DNA from: CAZMNY01 sp964635375
GTDB lineage: Bacteria; Planctomycetota; Planctomycetia; Pirellulales; Pirellulaceae
Direction: 5' to 3'
DNA: 64,000 bases
NCBI GenBank assembly: GCA_964635375.1
Contig: CAZWOU010000003.1
Coordinates: forward strand, 50,649 to 114,648
In this document: one piece after another, positions 17,096 through 26,760 of the stretch
How positions within the stretch are numbered: the first letter of the stretch is position 1
Layout: each line of letters starts with the position of its first letter
Program-made: the position numbers and the translations under genes
The notes under the pieces: model-generated
The model's database searches: none
What the model was told of the DNA's origin: nothing
Seen by the model: only the letters and a program-made list of their open reading frames with translations

Positions 17096-18943
17096 TCAAC
17101 TGACTTTCCCAATATCGAGCCGGAAAATCGCGCCATTTCCCTCGGGGTTCTCGAGTAACCTGAGCGAGCCACCGAGTTGGCATGCCAATCGGCGGCAAAG
17201 GGCCAAACCGAGTCCAACGCCTGGCGCCGACTCAGCGGCTTGGTCGACCGACTTGGAAAACGGCTGAAAAAGAGTGCGTTTTCCGGATGCAGGCACGCCC
17301 GGCCCCCAGTCTCGCACCAGGCAGACGACTCGGCCAGCCTCAACGGAAAAGGCCACGTCCAGCCGTTTTGGCTCGCCGTCAGCCGCGTACTTGCTGGCAT
17401 TATCAGCCAAGTTGAAGAGGATTTGCTCGATTGCCGACGGGTCAGTGGACACGCAGGCGGATTTGGCTTGTTCGCCGTATTCAACTTGCAATTGCATTCC
17501 GGCCTGGCGAAGCCGCTCGTCCAATCGCGGCGCCATTCGTTCGACCAGGGCGGTAACCTTCAAGGATTGGTCCGAGTTGGGCCGTTTGCCTCGTTCGAGC
17601 CGCGAGTACTGCAACACGTTTTCCACGAGGTGGGCAAGCCGTTCTGATTCGGCTTTGAGCGTCCTCAGATAAGTATCGCGGGCATCGGGCTCGACCATGC
17701 CGCCGATCAACATTTCTGTGTAGAGCTGGAAGGTCGTCAAGGGGGAACGAAGTTCGTGGGTCACCGCCGAGACGAATTCAGCTCGGCGTTCGCTCAACCG
17801 AATCGCCCCGACCAGCAGAGCTCCAACCGCGATTGCGGCCAATGAGAGAAACAGCCAAGCCAACGCCAGAGTCATTTGGATCGGAGTCCAACCCGAAGCG
17901 AAGTCGAGGGTGACGGGCGGCGCATCAAGCCTCAGGGGCAACGTCGCTAGGGCTCGATGCTTCAGCAGTTCTTGCTCACCGGTGATCGGCGTCAGATCAA
18001 ATTCCGGCAGCGTCTCGCGAACGCGATCGCGAAGCCGGGCTTGGACGCGATCCCAATTCAGGCAGGAGCCGAGAATGGACGCGGAGCCGTCGATCGTCGC
18101 CAGCCGCGCGAGCACCAATTCGTCACCGATCCAGAGTATGTTGCTCCAACGTTCCTCCTCGGGGCGTTCCGAGTTGAGAACCGAATTGACGGCCTCGCGA
18201 CGCTGAACTAACAGATTGCGGCGGGCCAGATTGTTCGCGAAGACCCGTGATTGTTCAGCACCAGTTCGATCGAGCGCTCCGGATTGCTGCGCCGGTTGCT
18301 GGACTTGTTGCTGGGCTTGTTGGTTCTCGAATTGATTGAATCCAAACTGCTGTGAAAACTGATTTTCCGGGGGGTTATTCGCCATCTGTTGAGCCGTTTG
18401 CGTTTCATCGGGCAAGGAAAGGCGGTCGCGAACATCCGGGGGCAAGGGCAGGGCGGAAGCCAGTTGTTTGAAGTCAACGGTCGCCCGAATCCGTCCTAAC
18501 CTCGCGAACGCCCGCGCTCGTTCGCGATTGTCGTCAACATGCTCTGGCGGCAGTTGCGGGCATTGGGGCGATCTCCAGTCGTTGTCGATATTGACTCGGA
18601 ACCGCAAGCGAACAAGTTCTTCCCCTGTCGGCTTGGGTCTGATCGGGCTGGCGTCAACAGCGCCAACAAATCCCTTAGGGCCTTTGACCCTCTTGCCTTG
18701 CCCGCTTGGCGGCTCGGAAAAATCGCCCCACGGTCGAGACAGTTCTGCAGCCAGTAGCGGACTCATTTCGGCGTCCATCGTCCAAAGCGCGCCGCCGATG
18801 CGTTCCTCCAACTCAGCCCGCAGGCGCCCCAGTTGTTCGTCACGATCCAGTTGCAGAGATTTTTGCGTAACTGCAAACATGGCAGCGAAGGCAACCGAGA
18901 CCGCCACCAGATAGACAGCGAAAATCTGCCACGGACGAATCAT
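17096..18943 (-). CDS. Sensor histidine kinase
   Basis: 615 residues. The first membrane helix (about 7-26) is followed by a periplasmic region of about 340 residues with a Gln/Asn-rich patch (about 190-235: NQFSQQFGFNQFENQQ, then QQQVQQPAQQ). A second membrane helix (LAWLFLSLAAIAVGALLVG) leads directly into the dimerisation/phospho-acceptor helix with FVSAVTHELRSPLTTFQL, His about 396, without an obvious HAMP domain. The ATPase domain has LFNLADNASKYAADG (N box), VRDWGPGVP (G1) and GVGLGLALCRRLACQ (G2). It starts by a 4-bp overlap with the response-regulator gene and forms its partner. The signal is unknown; the periplasmic domain is unlike PhoR or EnvZ. Confidence 0.92.
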   Translation of the reverse strand: MIRPWQIFAVYLVAVSVAFAAMFAVTQKSLQLDRDEQLGRLRAELEERIGGALWTMDAEMSPLLAAELSRPWGDFSEPPSGQGKRVKGPKGFVGAVDASPIRPKPTGEELVRLRFRVNIDNDWRSPQCPQLPPEHVDDNRERARAFARLGRIRATVDFKQLASALPLPPDVRDRLSLPDETQTAQQMANNPPENQFSQQFGFNQFENQQAQQQVQQPAQQSGALDRTGAEQSRVFANNLARRNLLVQRREAVNSVLNSERPEEERWSNILWIGDELVLARLATIDGSASILGSCLNWDRVQARLRDRVRETLPEFDLTPITGEQELLKHRALATLPLRLDAPPVTLDFASGWTPIQMTLALAWLFLSLAAIAVGALLVGAIRLSERRAEFVSAVTHELRSPLTTFQLYTEMLIGGMVEPDARDTYLRTLKAESERLAHLVENVLQYSRLERGKRPNSDQSLKVTALVERMAPRLDERLRQAGMQLQVEYGEQAKSACVSTDPSAIEQILFNLADNASKYAADGEPKRLDVAFSVEAGRVVCLVRDWGPGVPASGKRTLFQPFSKSVDQAAESAPGVGLGLALCRRLACQLGGSLRLLENPEGNGAIFRLDIGKVS

Positions 18944-19641
18944 GTGCTCGCCTCGACTTCACAGAACATATAGCCCTTGCCTCGCACCGTCACCAATATC
19001 TCCGGCGAGCCTCCGTCGTCCCCTAGCTTCTCCCTCAGTCGAGCAATGTGCATATCAATCGTTCGCGTCGAAAGCCCCTGAGGGTCAATTCGCCAAACGT
19101 TGGCCAACAATTCGTCGCGGTCGATCGCCCTGCCGCAATGGCTCGCCAAGTAACGGAGCAGATCAACCTCTCGCTCGGAGAGATCATTGCGGCGGCCGTC
19201 GGCAAACAGCACTTCTCGGCGGGCCAGTTGTACGCAGCCGCCGGGTATGGCGACTTCGCTGAGATCGCTGGGGCGTTCCGGCGTCCGTCTCAAAACCGCT
19301 TCGACGCGAGCGAGCAGTTCGTTCACGCTGAACGGCTTGACCACATAGTCGTCCGCGCCCCGTTTGAGCCCCTCGACCCGATTCTGCTCTTCGCCCTTCG
19401 CCGAGAGAATGATCACAGGCAGTGTCGGTCGCGTCTTCCGCACCTCGGCCAGGACCTCCAGCCCGCTGGCGCCCGGGAGAACCAAATCCAGCAGCAACAG
19501 ATCGAACTCACTCTGCACCGCAGTCGCCATTCCCGTGTCGCCTCTTCCCTCCTCCAAGACTCGATAGCCTGCGTAGCGAAGCGCATCAACGATTCCGCGA
19601 CGAATCGCCGGGTCGTCTTCAATAGTCAAGATCGTGCGCAT
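18940..19641 (-). CDS. OmpR/PhoB-family response regulator
   Basis: 233 residues. The receiver domain (1-115) has the acidic pair at 9-10 (TIEDDPAI), phospho-acceptor Asp52 in FDLLLLDLVLPGASG and the conserved Lys in DDYVVKPFSVNELLARV. The C-terminal winged-helix domain (about 130-230) shows LSEREVDLLRYLASHCGRA and the recognition-helix region LSTRTIDMHIARLREKLG. It is a DNA-binding transcription factor working with the overlapping kinase gene downstream. Upstream lie two direct-repeat elements, one with the 11-bp period expected for this family, suggesting autoregulation. Confidence 0.94.
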   Translation of the reverse strand: MRTILTIEDDPAIRRGIVDALRYAGYRVLEEGRGDTGMATAVQSEFDLLLLDLVLPGASGLEVLAEVRKTRPTLPVIILSAKGEEQNRVEGLKRGADDYVVKPFSVNELLARVEAVLRRTPERPSDLSEVAIPGGCVQLARREVLFADGRRNDLSEREVDLLRYLASHCGRAIDRDELLANVWRIDPQGLSTRTIDMHIARLREKLGDDGGSPEILVTVRGKGYMFCEVEAST

Positions 19642-19645
19642 AGCA

Positions 19646-19673
19646 CAGGTTCCGTGGGGTGCAGGTTCCGTGG
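19646..19673. repeat. 12-bp direct repeat in the leader of the response-regulator gene
   Basis: CAGGTTCCGTGG occurs at 19646-19657 and again at 19662-19673, a 16-bp period, starting 5 bases before the regulator's ATG. It covers the place where a ribosome site would be, and no good Shine-Dalgarno sequence is otherwise visible. Confidence 0.5.
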
Positions 19674-19749
19674 CGTGAAGGCCTGACTGAAGCCGGTTGA
19701 GCGATGGGTACGCTGAAAGGTTGTTCGTTGGGGGTGTTGGGCCACTACA

Positions 19750-19793
19750 ATTCTAGACTGTCGGCGATCGGCACGGGTAACAGCCTTGTAACA
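19750..19793 (-). promoter_or_regulatory. Candidate Pho-type direct-repeat box and -10 element for the two-component operon
   Basis: Read towards the regulator gene, TGTTAC occurs twice with a period of 11 bp (plus-strand GTAACA at 19777-19782 and 19788-19793). OmpR/PhoB-class dimers bind 11-bp-period direct repeats. TAGAAT (plus-strand 19750-19755) 21 bases downstream could be the -10 box. This rests on pattern alone. Confidence 0.4.
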
Positions 19794-19810
19794 ATCCCAG
19801 AATCCTAAGG

Positions 19811-20596
19811 TCAGAGCCGGCGGATATGAAAGCCGCCATCGACGTTGATCGTCTCGCCAGTGCTGAAGGCGAAGGCGTCGGTGGTGAGTGCTGCCACGGC
19901 TCGAGCGACGTCTTCAGGTTGACCCCAGCGGCGAATTGGAGAGAGGCCGTCGGCGATCAAGGCATCGTACTTCGCCTTCACAGGCGCAGTCATGTCACTA
20001 GCAATCACGCCGGGTCGGATTTCAAAGACTCGAATACGGTCTTCCGCCAAGCGTTCGGCGAACAGCCAGGTCATCATTTGCATCGCCGCCTTGGCCATGC
20101 AATAGTCCGCCCGATTCGCCGACGTGGCGTACGCCGATATCGAGGAGATATTGACGATCAAACCACTCTCAATCGTTCGCTCGGCAAGCTTCTCGCGCAT
20201 GCGATTGGCGGCAAGCTGAGCCAGGAAGAAAGGTCCTTTCAAGTTGGTGTCAAAGACCAAGTCCCAACTCGCTTCGGTCGCCTCCAACAGGTCCTTGCGG
20301 CCAGGCGATGTGATCCCCGCATTGTTCACCAAGATGTCGAGTCTACCGAAGTGCTCGCAAGCGGCATCGACCAACGCGGCCCGACCGACTGCGTCGCCAA
20401 CATCGGCTGAGACGGCAACGGCGACTCCGCCCGCCACGCGAATCTCCTCGACGACCTGCTCGGCCCGCTCTCGGTTGCTCAAGTAGTTCACCACAACCGA
20501 ACACCCGCCTCGGGCAAGCTCAATCGCGATGGCCCGGCCGATACCGCGGGACGATCCGCTAATGATGGCCGCGGGAGCTGGCGTCGCGTCGGTCAT
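19811..20596 (-). CDS. Short-chain dehydrogenase/reductase (3-oxoacyl-ACP reductase type)
   Basis: 261 residues from the ATG at 20596; a GTG at 20650 would add 18 residues that look unlike the family. The cofactor motif IISGSSRGIGRAIAIELARG, the NNAGI signature (LDILVNNAGITSPGRKDL), the catalytic Ser in IVNISSISAYAT and Tyr/Lys in ANRADYCMAKAAMQMM are all present, so this is a complete classical SDR using NAD(P)H. The C-terminus FSTGETINVDGGFHIRRL is typical of FabG-like proteins. The substrate is unknown; FabG-like enzymes not in a fatty-acid operon often act on sugars or other alcohols. It is alone on the minus strand, upstream of the regulator operon. Confidence 0.9.
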   Translation of the reverse strand: MTDATPAPAAIISGSSRGIGRAIAIELARGGCSVVVNYLSNRERAEQVVEEIRVAGGVAVAVSADVGDAVGRAALVDAACEHFGRLDILVNNAGITSPGRKDLLEATEASWDLVFDTNLKGPFFLAQLAANRMREKLAERTIESGLIVNISSISAYATSANRADYCMAKAAMQMMTWLFAERLAEDRIRVFEIRPGVIASDMTAPVKAKYDALIADGLSPIRRWGQPEDVARAVAALTTDAFAFSTGETINVDGGFHIRRL

Positions 20597-20679
20597 GCTA
20601 CGGCTCTCTGTTCGCAAAGCTGGAATCGTCTCGGAGACGGTACTACCCACCTTGGGCCGATCAACCTTCGAGACACCGA

Positions 20680-22007
20680 TTACTCAAGCAACAAACGGAG
20701 CTCACTGATGCGGCCGTCGTGGTCTGTCAGCAACAGGCTATCGCCGTCCAACCGCCAGCGAAAATTGAGAAAGCTCCCATCATCCCAGCGCACGAACAGC
20801 AGGTCGTCGCGAGATTCGTAGTCGCCTCGAAGCACCCTGGTCTCGGCGCCGGGTGATTCCCCCAATGCTCGCACTGCCGAAGCCTCCGGCTCGATCTCAA
20901 TCCGCCCATCGCCGCCCAGTCGAAGCCGGCTGCGATACGCTTTCCATGAGCCAATCAATTCGGCCGACGCAGCGACTCGCTGGTTCAGAACTCCGCGTCT
21001 TGTAGCGGCGTCGCGGATCTCCAACGTGTTCATGATGGAATCGAGCATGCGTTTGCTGAGCTGTGGATTCGCCGTCCTCCCGTGAATCTCGCAGACGCCC
21101 CAGCTCGCTTGAATCAGAGCGTGAAAACCGACCGCGTTCTGCATCGCAAATTCCTGCCGAACGCCCTCGCTCGACCCGATTCGTATTTGGGTCATTTCGC
21201 TGGCCGCCACCATGCCTCGCGTCGCAGCCCCGGCGCGTTTGGCGAGCAACTCAGGCAAGGCCGCTGGCGATTTTGGGAAGCGAGTCACATGGCAGACAAC
21301 CCACAGGCCATCGACCAAATCGTCGCGGGTCCGCATCTTCGTCGGCGAGAGCACGAACCGGACTTGGCGCCCTTCCGATATTTCGTAAACGTACCAGTCC
21401 CAGGGTGAGGTAATCTGCACGGCCCCGCCGCCAAGAGAGATTCGAGCGCCATCGCTGTCCGGCCTAGCTTGCGGTCTCGTCTGTACTGGCGTGCTGATTT
21501 CCCGCGTCTGAGGACGAGGCGACGGGAAACGGCTCATGTCGCCGCTTTGCGCAACAGACGGAAAGCGATCTGCGCCGCTGCGTTGCTGCATTCCAGTGGG
21601 CNNNNNNNNNNCTGAGCGGAAGACGGTGGCTGTTGTTGCCGGATTGAACCACCTTGGGCGGTATGCGGTGGATCGATTGGAGTCGTGTTCGATGGCGATT
21701 GCGAGACTTGGGGCCCCAAGCCGGCTGCTCCTATCTGGCCCACGAGTCCGCCGTCGTCGGCTTGCGCTGGTCCCTCATCGACCTCGTCGCCGCTGACCGC
21801 CGAGTCCAACGCGATAGGGCTTGCCGGGCCTTCGATCGAGACAAAAGGGTTGTCGTCGGCCAATGGCGTTGACTGGCCGCCCGCGTCGGGAGCCACCAAC
21901 AACGACGGCATAGGAGGCGACTCGATGGGATTGGACAGGTCACGCACCACTAAGGCACCGCCGGCAAAGGCCACGGCGCAGATCGCGATAAACAGTCGTT
22001 TTGACAT
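20680..22007 (-). CDS. Exported or membrane-anchored protein of unknown function, interrupted by a scaffold gap
   Basis: Two reading frames on either side of ten N are best read as one gene. The upstream part (from ATG 22007) has a membrane anchor or signal peptide (FIAICAVAFAGGALVVRDL) and an Asp/Gly/Pro/Gln-rich linker ending IRQQQPPSSAQ. The downstream part (to 20680) continues the linker (TGMQQRSGADRFPSVAQSG) and then gives a beta-rich domain of about 150 residues (WDWYVYEISEGRQVRFVLSP) and a small lipocalin-like strand set at the C-terminus (FVRWDDGSFLNFRWRLDGDS). The frames fit if the real gap length is 2 modulo 3, not 10. I recognise no named family. Its neighbours give no functional clue. 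Confidence 0.6.
21602..21611. other. Scaffold gap (ten N)
   Basis: Ten unknown bases inside the exported-protein gene. The flanking reading frames differ in a way that excludes a true length of 10, so this is a placeholder. Confidence 0.95.
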
Positions 22008-22307
22008 CTGGATTCGCACAGCAACATCAGGGAATCGAGCCGAACTGAAACCACTGCAATCCGGGTAAACACATGAAGCGTCACAATCGGATCGACTGAA
22101 TCAACCCGAAAACTCAACCAAATTCGCTTTGTAACGACTGGCTCGACAAGGCAAACTCTGCCAACCAGGCAAGATAGGAGAAAAGAACGCCAAATCACGA
22201 CGCTCAAGCGTTGCAGGGGTGCCGTCTCAGAAAGTACGATGCCCGCACCCAGCCCTTGTCGCTCAATGGCGACTATTCGCCCCAGGATTCGAGACGAAAC
22301 CGAGATC
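22008..22307. other. Divergent intergenic region
   Basis: 300 bases between two divergently transcribed exported-protein genes. Presumably holds both promoters, but I see no convincing -35/-10 pair, terminator or RNA gene. Confidence 0.4.
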
Positions 22308-25300
22308 ATGACGAATTTGCAAAATCGCATATTTACGATCTGTCTGCTGACAATCGCATTGCTAGCATCACATCACCTCCGCGTTGCCTGCGGCGAAGAC
22401 GAGTACGCGGCCGCTTGGCCGACCCATCAGGGCAACCTACAGCGGAATGCGTGGACGCGCGAGTCGCTGCCGATCGATCAACTTACGAGCGTTTGGCGTT
22501 GGCGGTCGGCGTTGTCGCCCGAACCGGCTTGGCACGGACCAGCCAAATGGGATGCGTATGCCGGCATTCGCGGTCTTCACTCGATGCGAAACTACGATCC
22601 GGCATTTCATCCGGTCGCCAGCCAAGACCATGTCTGGTTCGCCTCTTCCTCGGACGACTCGGTTCGCTGCGTCGATTTGGACTCGGGTCAAGTGCTTTGG
22701 CGTTTCACGGCGGATGCACCCATTCGGGTCGCGCCGAGTCTTGCGGGCGAGCGTCTCTATTTTGGGGCCGACGATGGCTGGGCGTATTGCGTTGATGCAA
22801 AGGGCGGCGAATTAATCTGGAAACACTCGCCCGCGCCAAAGGCGACCAAACTCGTCCACAACGGCCGGCTGATCTCACCTTGGCCGGTTCGCAGCGGAGT
22901 CTCTGTCTTTCAAGGCGTCGCCTATTACGCCGCCTCGCTACTTCCTTGGCAGCCCTCCTATTTGGTCGCAGTCAACGCGGAGAACGGCAAACAAGAGTCG
23001 CCGCAACATTACCAACATGAGATCAAGCAGGCAACGTTCGAGGGGCCGCTTGTCGTCTCGCCGAAACGGCTGATCGCCCCGCAAGGCCGAGTCGCGCCGC
23101 TTCTTTTCGATCGGGCCAGCGGCAAGGGCCAAGGATCGCTCAAAGGCGGTGGAGGCAGTTTTGTTGTGCTAACTCCCGATTCGCAGGTTGTCCACGGTCC
23201 GGGAAACAAGACCGGCTGGCTCACCTCGAGCCGACCGGTGACGCGAGAGGCGATTGCGACGTTTAAACAGGGCAATGCGATTGTGGTGGCGGGCGACGTG
23301 TCCTTCATGCTGACAGACGACGAACTGGTCGTTTCCGATTGGGTCAACCGAAAACCGCGATGGAGATCCCCATGCGGAGAAGCCTTCTCACTGCTCGTTG
23401 CCGGCGACTCGGTGTACGTCGGACTGCTGGACGCGATCGCAGTCTACGACGCGGCGACCGGCAAAGAACAGAGGCGGCTAAAGAGCGAGGGCCGAGTCTA
23501 CGGACTTGCCGTCGCTGACGGGCGGTTGATTGCCAGCACGGATGACGGAGTTGTCCAGACATTTGCCAGCCCCGCAGGCCGCGTCGTGAAGACCGAACCG
23601 AAAACCAACAGAGAAACCGACAAGCCAACCAAAGCCGCGATTCGCTCGAAGACGCGACTGCCGATTCAACCCCTTGACGATCCGCAGTTGGTCGGTCGCT
23701 GGGTGTTCCAGCGTCCCCACGCGGATACTCGCATCGCCAAAGACCTTGCCGGCTCATCTCCAGCGGCCATCCGGACGGCGAGTCATTTCATCAACGCCAG
23801 CGGACACGAAGCGATTGAATTGGACGGGAAAGGGACGATCGTGGTGCAGGACGATTTTCGTCGCGCGAACTTGCCCAAACGATCGATGACTGTAGAGGCC
23901 TGGGCGAGAGTCGACCAGGCGATGACTTGGGGCGGTCTGGTCGGGGCAATTCAGGACAACGGATCTTATGAACGAGGTTGGCTGCTCGGTTTTCGGGACA
24001 GCCGATTTTGTTTTGCGGTCGCAAGCGATAAGAAAACGCCTAAGTTGACCTACCTCACGGAACCGACCGACCGCAAACTGGGCCAGTGGCGGCATATTGC
24101 TGGCGTCTACGATGGCCAAGTGATGAGTCTGTACGTGGACGGCCAACTCGTCGCAAGCTCCAAAGATCAACAAGGCGATATTCTCTATCCGCCCAACGCC
24201 GTGTTCGAAATTGGAGCCTACCACGACGACAATGAATACTACCGCCTGAAAGGCGCCATACACGAGATCCGGCTGTTCAACCGAGCGTTAGCCGCGGACG
24301 AAATCGCTCGCCACGCCCAATCAAAGAAGCTGCTTAACCCGCCCCAAGCTCGCGTCGATTTCGGCCCCTACTTGCGTTTCATCACGCCCACTGAAGCGGT
24401 CGTGCAGTGGCGCACTGAAGAAGCCTGCGCCACGGTGCTGCTGGTCGACGGAGAACGGATTGTCGAGAGCGAATCGAAACAACGAGAACACGCGGCCACG
24501 ATCGGCGGACTGAGAAAGAAGCAACTCAGGACATTTCAAATCGAATTTGAGAAGAACGGCGAGAGAGCGCTTTCGCAGCACTACGAATGCGACAACTTTT
24601 TCAATTTCGCCGATCGACCGTTGTCGAAACCGCCGCAGGCTCCATCATCCAAATTGGGCCTGGACATCATGCAGCGCGCCCCGAAAACCCGCGGAATGGG
24701 CCTGTTGCTCAACCCGCCCGACCAGATCGTGCTCGACCTGGCTCGGCACCCGCGGATGCGATGGATCGCATTCGTCTCTGATCTCGAGCAACAGCAGCGA
24801 CTGCGGGCAACTCTGTTGGAACTCGGCGCCTACGGTCGCACTACTGTGTTGCTGAACATTAAGGCGGCGGACGGCGCAACGACACTGCCGATAACCTCCG
24901 CGTTCGCCGACATGGCAGTCTCGTTCGGCGAAGTCTCTTCCGATGCGAACGGAGACGTGATTGACGAGCACCGGCGTTGCGTAAGGCCGGGAGGGATTCA
25001 CTTCAGGGTGGCCGATGAGAACGCGACGCTTGCTGATCCATGGCGACGCGAGCGACTCGAGGGGGCAGGCAGTTGGACCCATCTCTATGGCGCGGCGGAT
25101 AACTCAGCATTTGGCGGCGAGTCCCTGGCTGGCGTGACGCGGTCGGAACAGTTGGCCGTCCAATGGATTGGCCGGCCCGGCGCGCGGTATCAGCCTGATC
25201 GCAGCGGCCGAAAGCCGTCTCCCCTTGCAGTCAACGGCCGCTTGTTCTTGCAAGGCCTCGAACGACTGATCGCGCTGAACAGCTTCAATGGATCAGTGCT

Positions 25301-26405
25301 CTGGTCCCTGGAAACTCCGCACCTCGGCCGATTCAATATGCCTCGCGATTGCAGCAATTGGTGCGCCGACTCAAGCCATCTTTACGTGGCCATGGGTGGC
25401 GACCTCTGGGTAATCGACGGAGCGAGCGGTCAGCTGAGCCATGTGTTGAACGCAGCCGAATTGTCCGGGCTGGATTCCACTGGCGACGCGTCCGTGAGCA
25501 CCAAACTGAAGTACGAATGGGGTTTCGTGGGGCAGGCGAGCGGACTGGTCATCGGCAGCGCTGTAAAACCCAAGACAGTCTACACCGAATACTGGGGGAA
25601 TGCGGAGCAAGGTTGGTACGACGCCCGCAGCGGGAGTTCGACTTACAAGGTCTGCAGCGACTCGCTCTTTGCCTATTCCGTTGACGGTAAGAAGCGAGAG
25701 TGGAAGCACGATGGCGTCGTTGTGAATTCGACGATCACTTTGACCAAAGACCGCATCTTTTTCGCTGAATCAAGAAACTCCAAGGTCATAGACAGCCCGG
25801 AACGCCGAGTTGGCCAGGAGCTGAACACTGAGTTGTTTTTTGTCTGCCTTGACCTGCAGACCGGCAAGAAGATATGGGACCGGCAGATCGAGGGCTTCGA
25901 CGGTGAGGTTGCTCTCTTCGCATCTCATGCGAACGGAACCATTGTCGTCGTTGGTTCGGCCAAGAATCGTTACGATGTTCGCGTGATGAACTCCGCGGAT
26001 GGCAAACCCATCTGGAAGAAGCAGACACCTTGGCCCCGCAACCATCACGGCGGGCACATGTCTCGACCGGCTATCGTCGGCAACGCCCTCTACGTCAGAC
26101 CCCAAGCGTTTGAACTGCGCACCGGGCTAGGTCTCTCTGTAAAAATGCCGGTGGGCGGTTGCGGCACCTACGCCGCGACGACAGAGACCCTTCTCTTCCG
26201 CTCACGCAACGTGACGATGTGGGATCGCCGGCAGGGTGAATCAACCGCCTGGACTCGACTTCGCCCCGACTGTTGGTTGAGCACGATTCCGGCCGACGGT
26301 TTATTGCTCTCCCCGGAAGGCGGCGGCGGTTGCAGTTGTGGTTCCTGGATGGAGACATCACTCGGCTTCATCCCCAGAAAGCTGCTCGCGCCCCCGAACG
26401 ACTAG
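22308..26405 (+). CDS. Very large exported PQQ-propeller/LamG protein
   Basis: 1365 residues from the ATG at 22308, chosen because it begins a signal peptide (FTICLLTIALLASHHLRVAC). An N-terminal beta-propeller of PQQ-type blades (about 30-440; VRCVDLDSGQVLWRFTADAP, YCVDAKGGELIWKH) is followed by a LamG/concanavalin-like domain (about 456-670; SMTVEAWARVDQAM, LGQWRHIAGVYDGQVMSLYV), a fibronectin-III-like domain (about 683-757; GPYLRFITPTEAVVQWRTEE), an alpha/beta region like a methyltransferase fold (about 797-897, IVLDLARHPRMRWIAFV), and a second set of PQQ blades to the end. It has no sulfatase or peptidase motif. Probably a periplasmic or surface carbohydrate-binding protein; the reaction, if any, is unknown. 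Confidence 0.85.
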   Translation: MTNLQNRIFTICLLTIALLASHHLRVACGEDEYAAAWPTHQGNLQRNAWTRESLPIDQLTSVWRWRSALSPEPAWHGPAKWDAYAGIRGLHSMRNYDPAFHPVASQDHVWFASSSDDSVRCVDLDSGQVLWRFTADAPIRVAPSLAGERLYFGADDGWAYCVDAKGGELIWKHSPAPKATKLVHNGRLISPWPVRSGVSVFQGVAYYAASLLPWQPSYLVAVNAENGKQESPQHYQHEIKQATFEGPLVVSPKRLIAPQGRVAPLLFDRASGKGQGSLKGGGGSFVVLTPDSQVVHGPGNKTGWLTSSRPVTREAIATFKQGNAIVVAGDVSFMLTDDELVVSDWVNRKPRWRSPCGEAFSLLVAGDSVYVGLLDAIAVYDAATGKEQRRLKSEGRVYGLAVADGRLIASTDDGVVQTFASPAGRVVKTEPKTNRETDKPTKAAIRSKTRLPIQPLDDPQLVGRWVFQRPHADTRIAKDLAGSSPAAIRTASHFINASGHEAIELDGKGTIVVQDDFRRANLPKRSMTVEAWARVDQAMTWGGLVGAIQDNGSYERGWLLGFRDSRFCFAVASDKKTPKLTYLTEPTDRKLGQWRHIAGVYDGQVMSLYVDGQLVASSKDQQGDILYPPNAVFEIGAYHDDNEYYRLKGAIHEIRLFNRALAADEIARHAQSKKLLNPPQARVDFGPYLRFITPTEAVVQWRTEEACATVLLVDGERIVESESKQREHAATIGGLRKKQLRTFQIEFEKNGERALSQHYECDNFFNFADRPLSKPPQAPSSKLGLDIMQRAPKTRGMGLLLNPPDQIVLDLARHPRMRWIAFVSDLEQQQRLRATLLELGAYGRTTVLLNIKAADGATTLPITSAFADMAVSFGEVSSDANGDVIDEHRRCVRPGGIHFRVADENATLADPWRRERLEGAGSWTHLYGAADNSAFGGESLAGVTRSEQLAVQWIGRPGARYQPDRSGRKPSPLAVNGRLFLQGLERLIALNSFNGSVLWSLETPHLGRFNMPRDCSNWCADSSHLYVAMGGDLWVIDGASGQLSHVLNAAELSGLDSTGDASVSTKLKYEWGFVGQASGLVIGSAVKPKTVYTEYWGNAEQGWYDARSGSSTYKVCSDSLFAYSVDGKKREWKHDGVVVNSTITLTKDRIFFAESRNSKVIDSPERRVGQELNTELFFVCLDLQTGKKIWDRQIEGFDGEVALFASHANGTIVVVGSAKNRYDVRVMNSADGKPIWKKQTPWPRNHHGGHMSRPAIVGNALYVRPQAFELRTGLGLSVKMPVGGCGTYAATTETLLFRSRNVTMWDRRQGESTAWTRLRPDCWLSTIPADGLLLSPEGGGGCSCGSWMETSLGFIPRKLLAPPND

Positions 26406-26760
26406 GCAACTCCCGCCAAACCGGCGACGAACAAGTCACGTAATTGTTCACTTTCCGTTCGGCCTGTAGTGGTCTGGCGGAAAGTGCAAGTCGTTTCGAC
26501 TATGCGGCCTTGTCGTGTCTGCCGGGTCGTATCTGCTGCGTCGTTTCTGCTGCTGCCTCATCGCAAGGGCTGGATTCTAGCCGCCGGCGAGACCAATCTG
26601 CGACGGCGCAGAATCCTGACCTATGTTTGTACGCTCCCTCGATTTCATGCGCGACAGATGCTGTTGTGAAGAGAGCGTGAGGAGTCGGTAGGCCGTGTCG
26701 AATGACGACGTGCCCCTGACCGCATTGAGCGAAGGCACGCGGGAACAAGAGGAGCAGAGA
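26406..26760. other. Intergenic region upstream of the chemotaxis operon
   Basis: 355 bases. No RNA gene or clear promoter was seen. The cheA frame is open from a GTG at 26695, but the ribosome site points to 26761 as the start. Confidence 0.4.
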
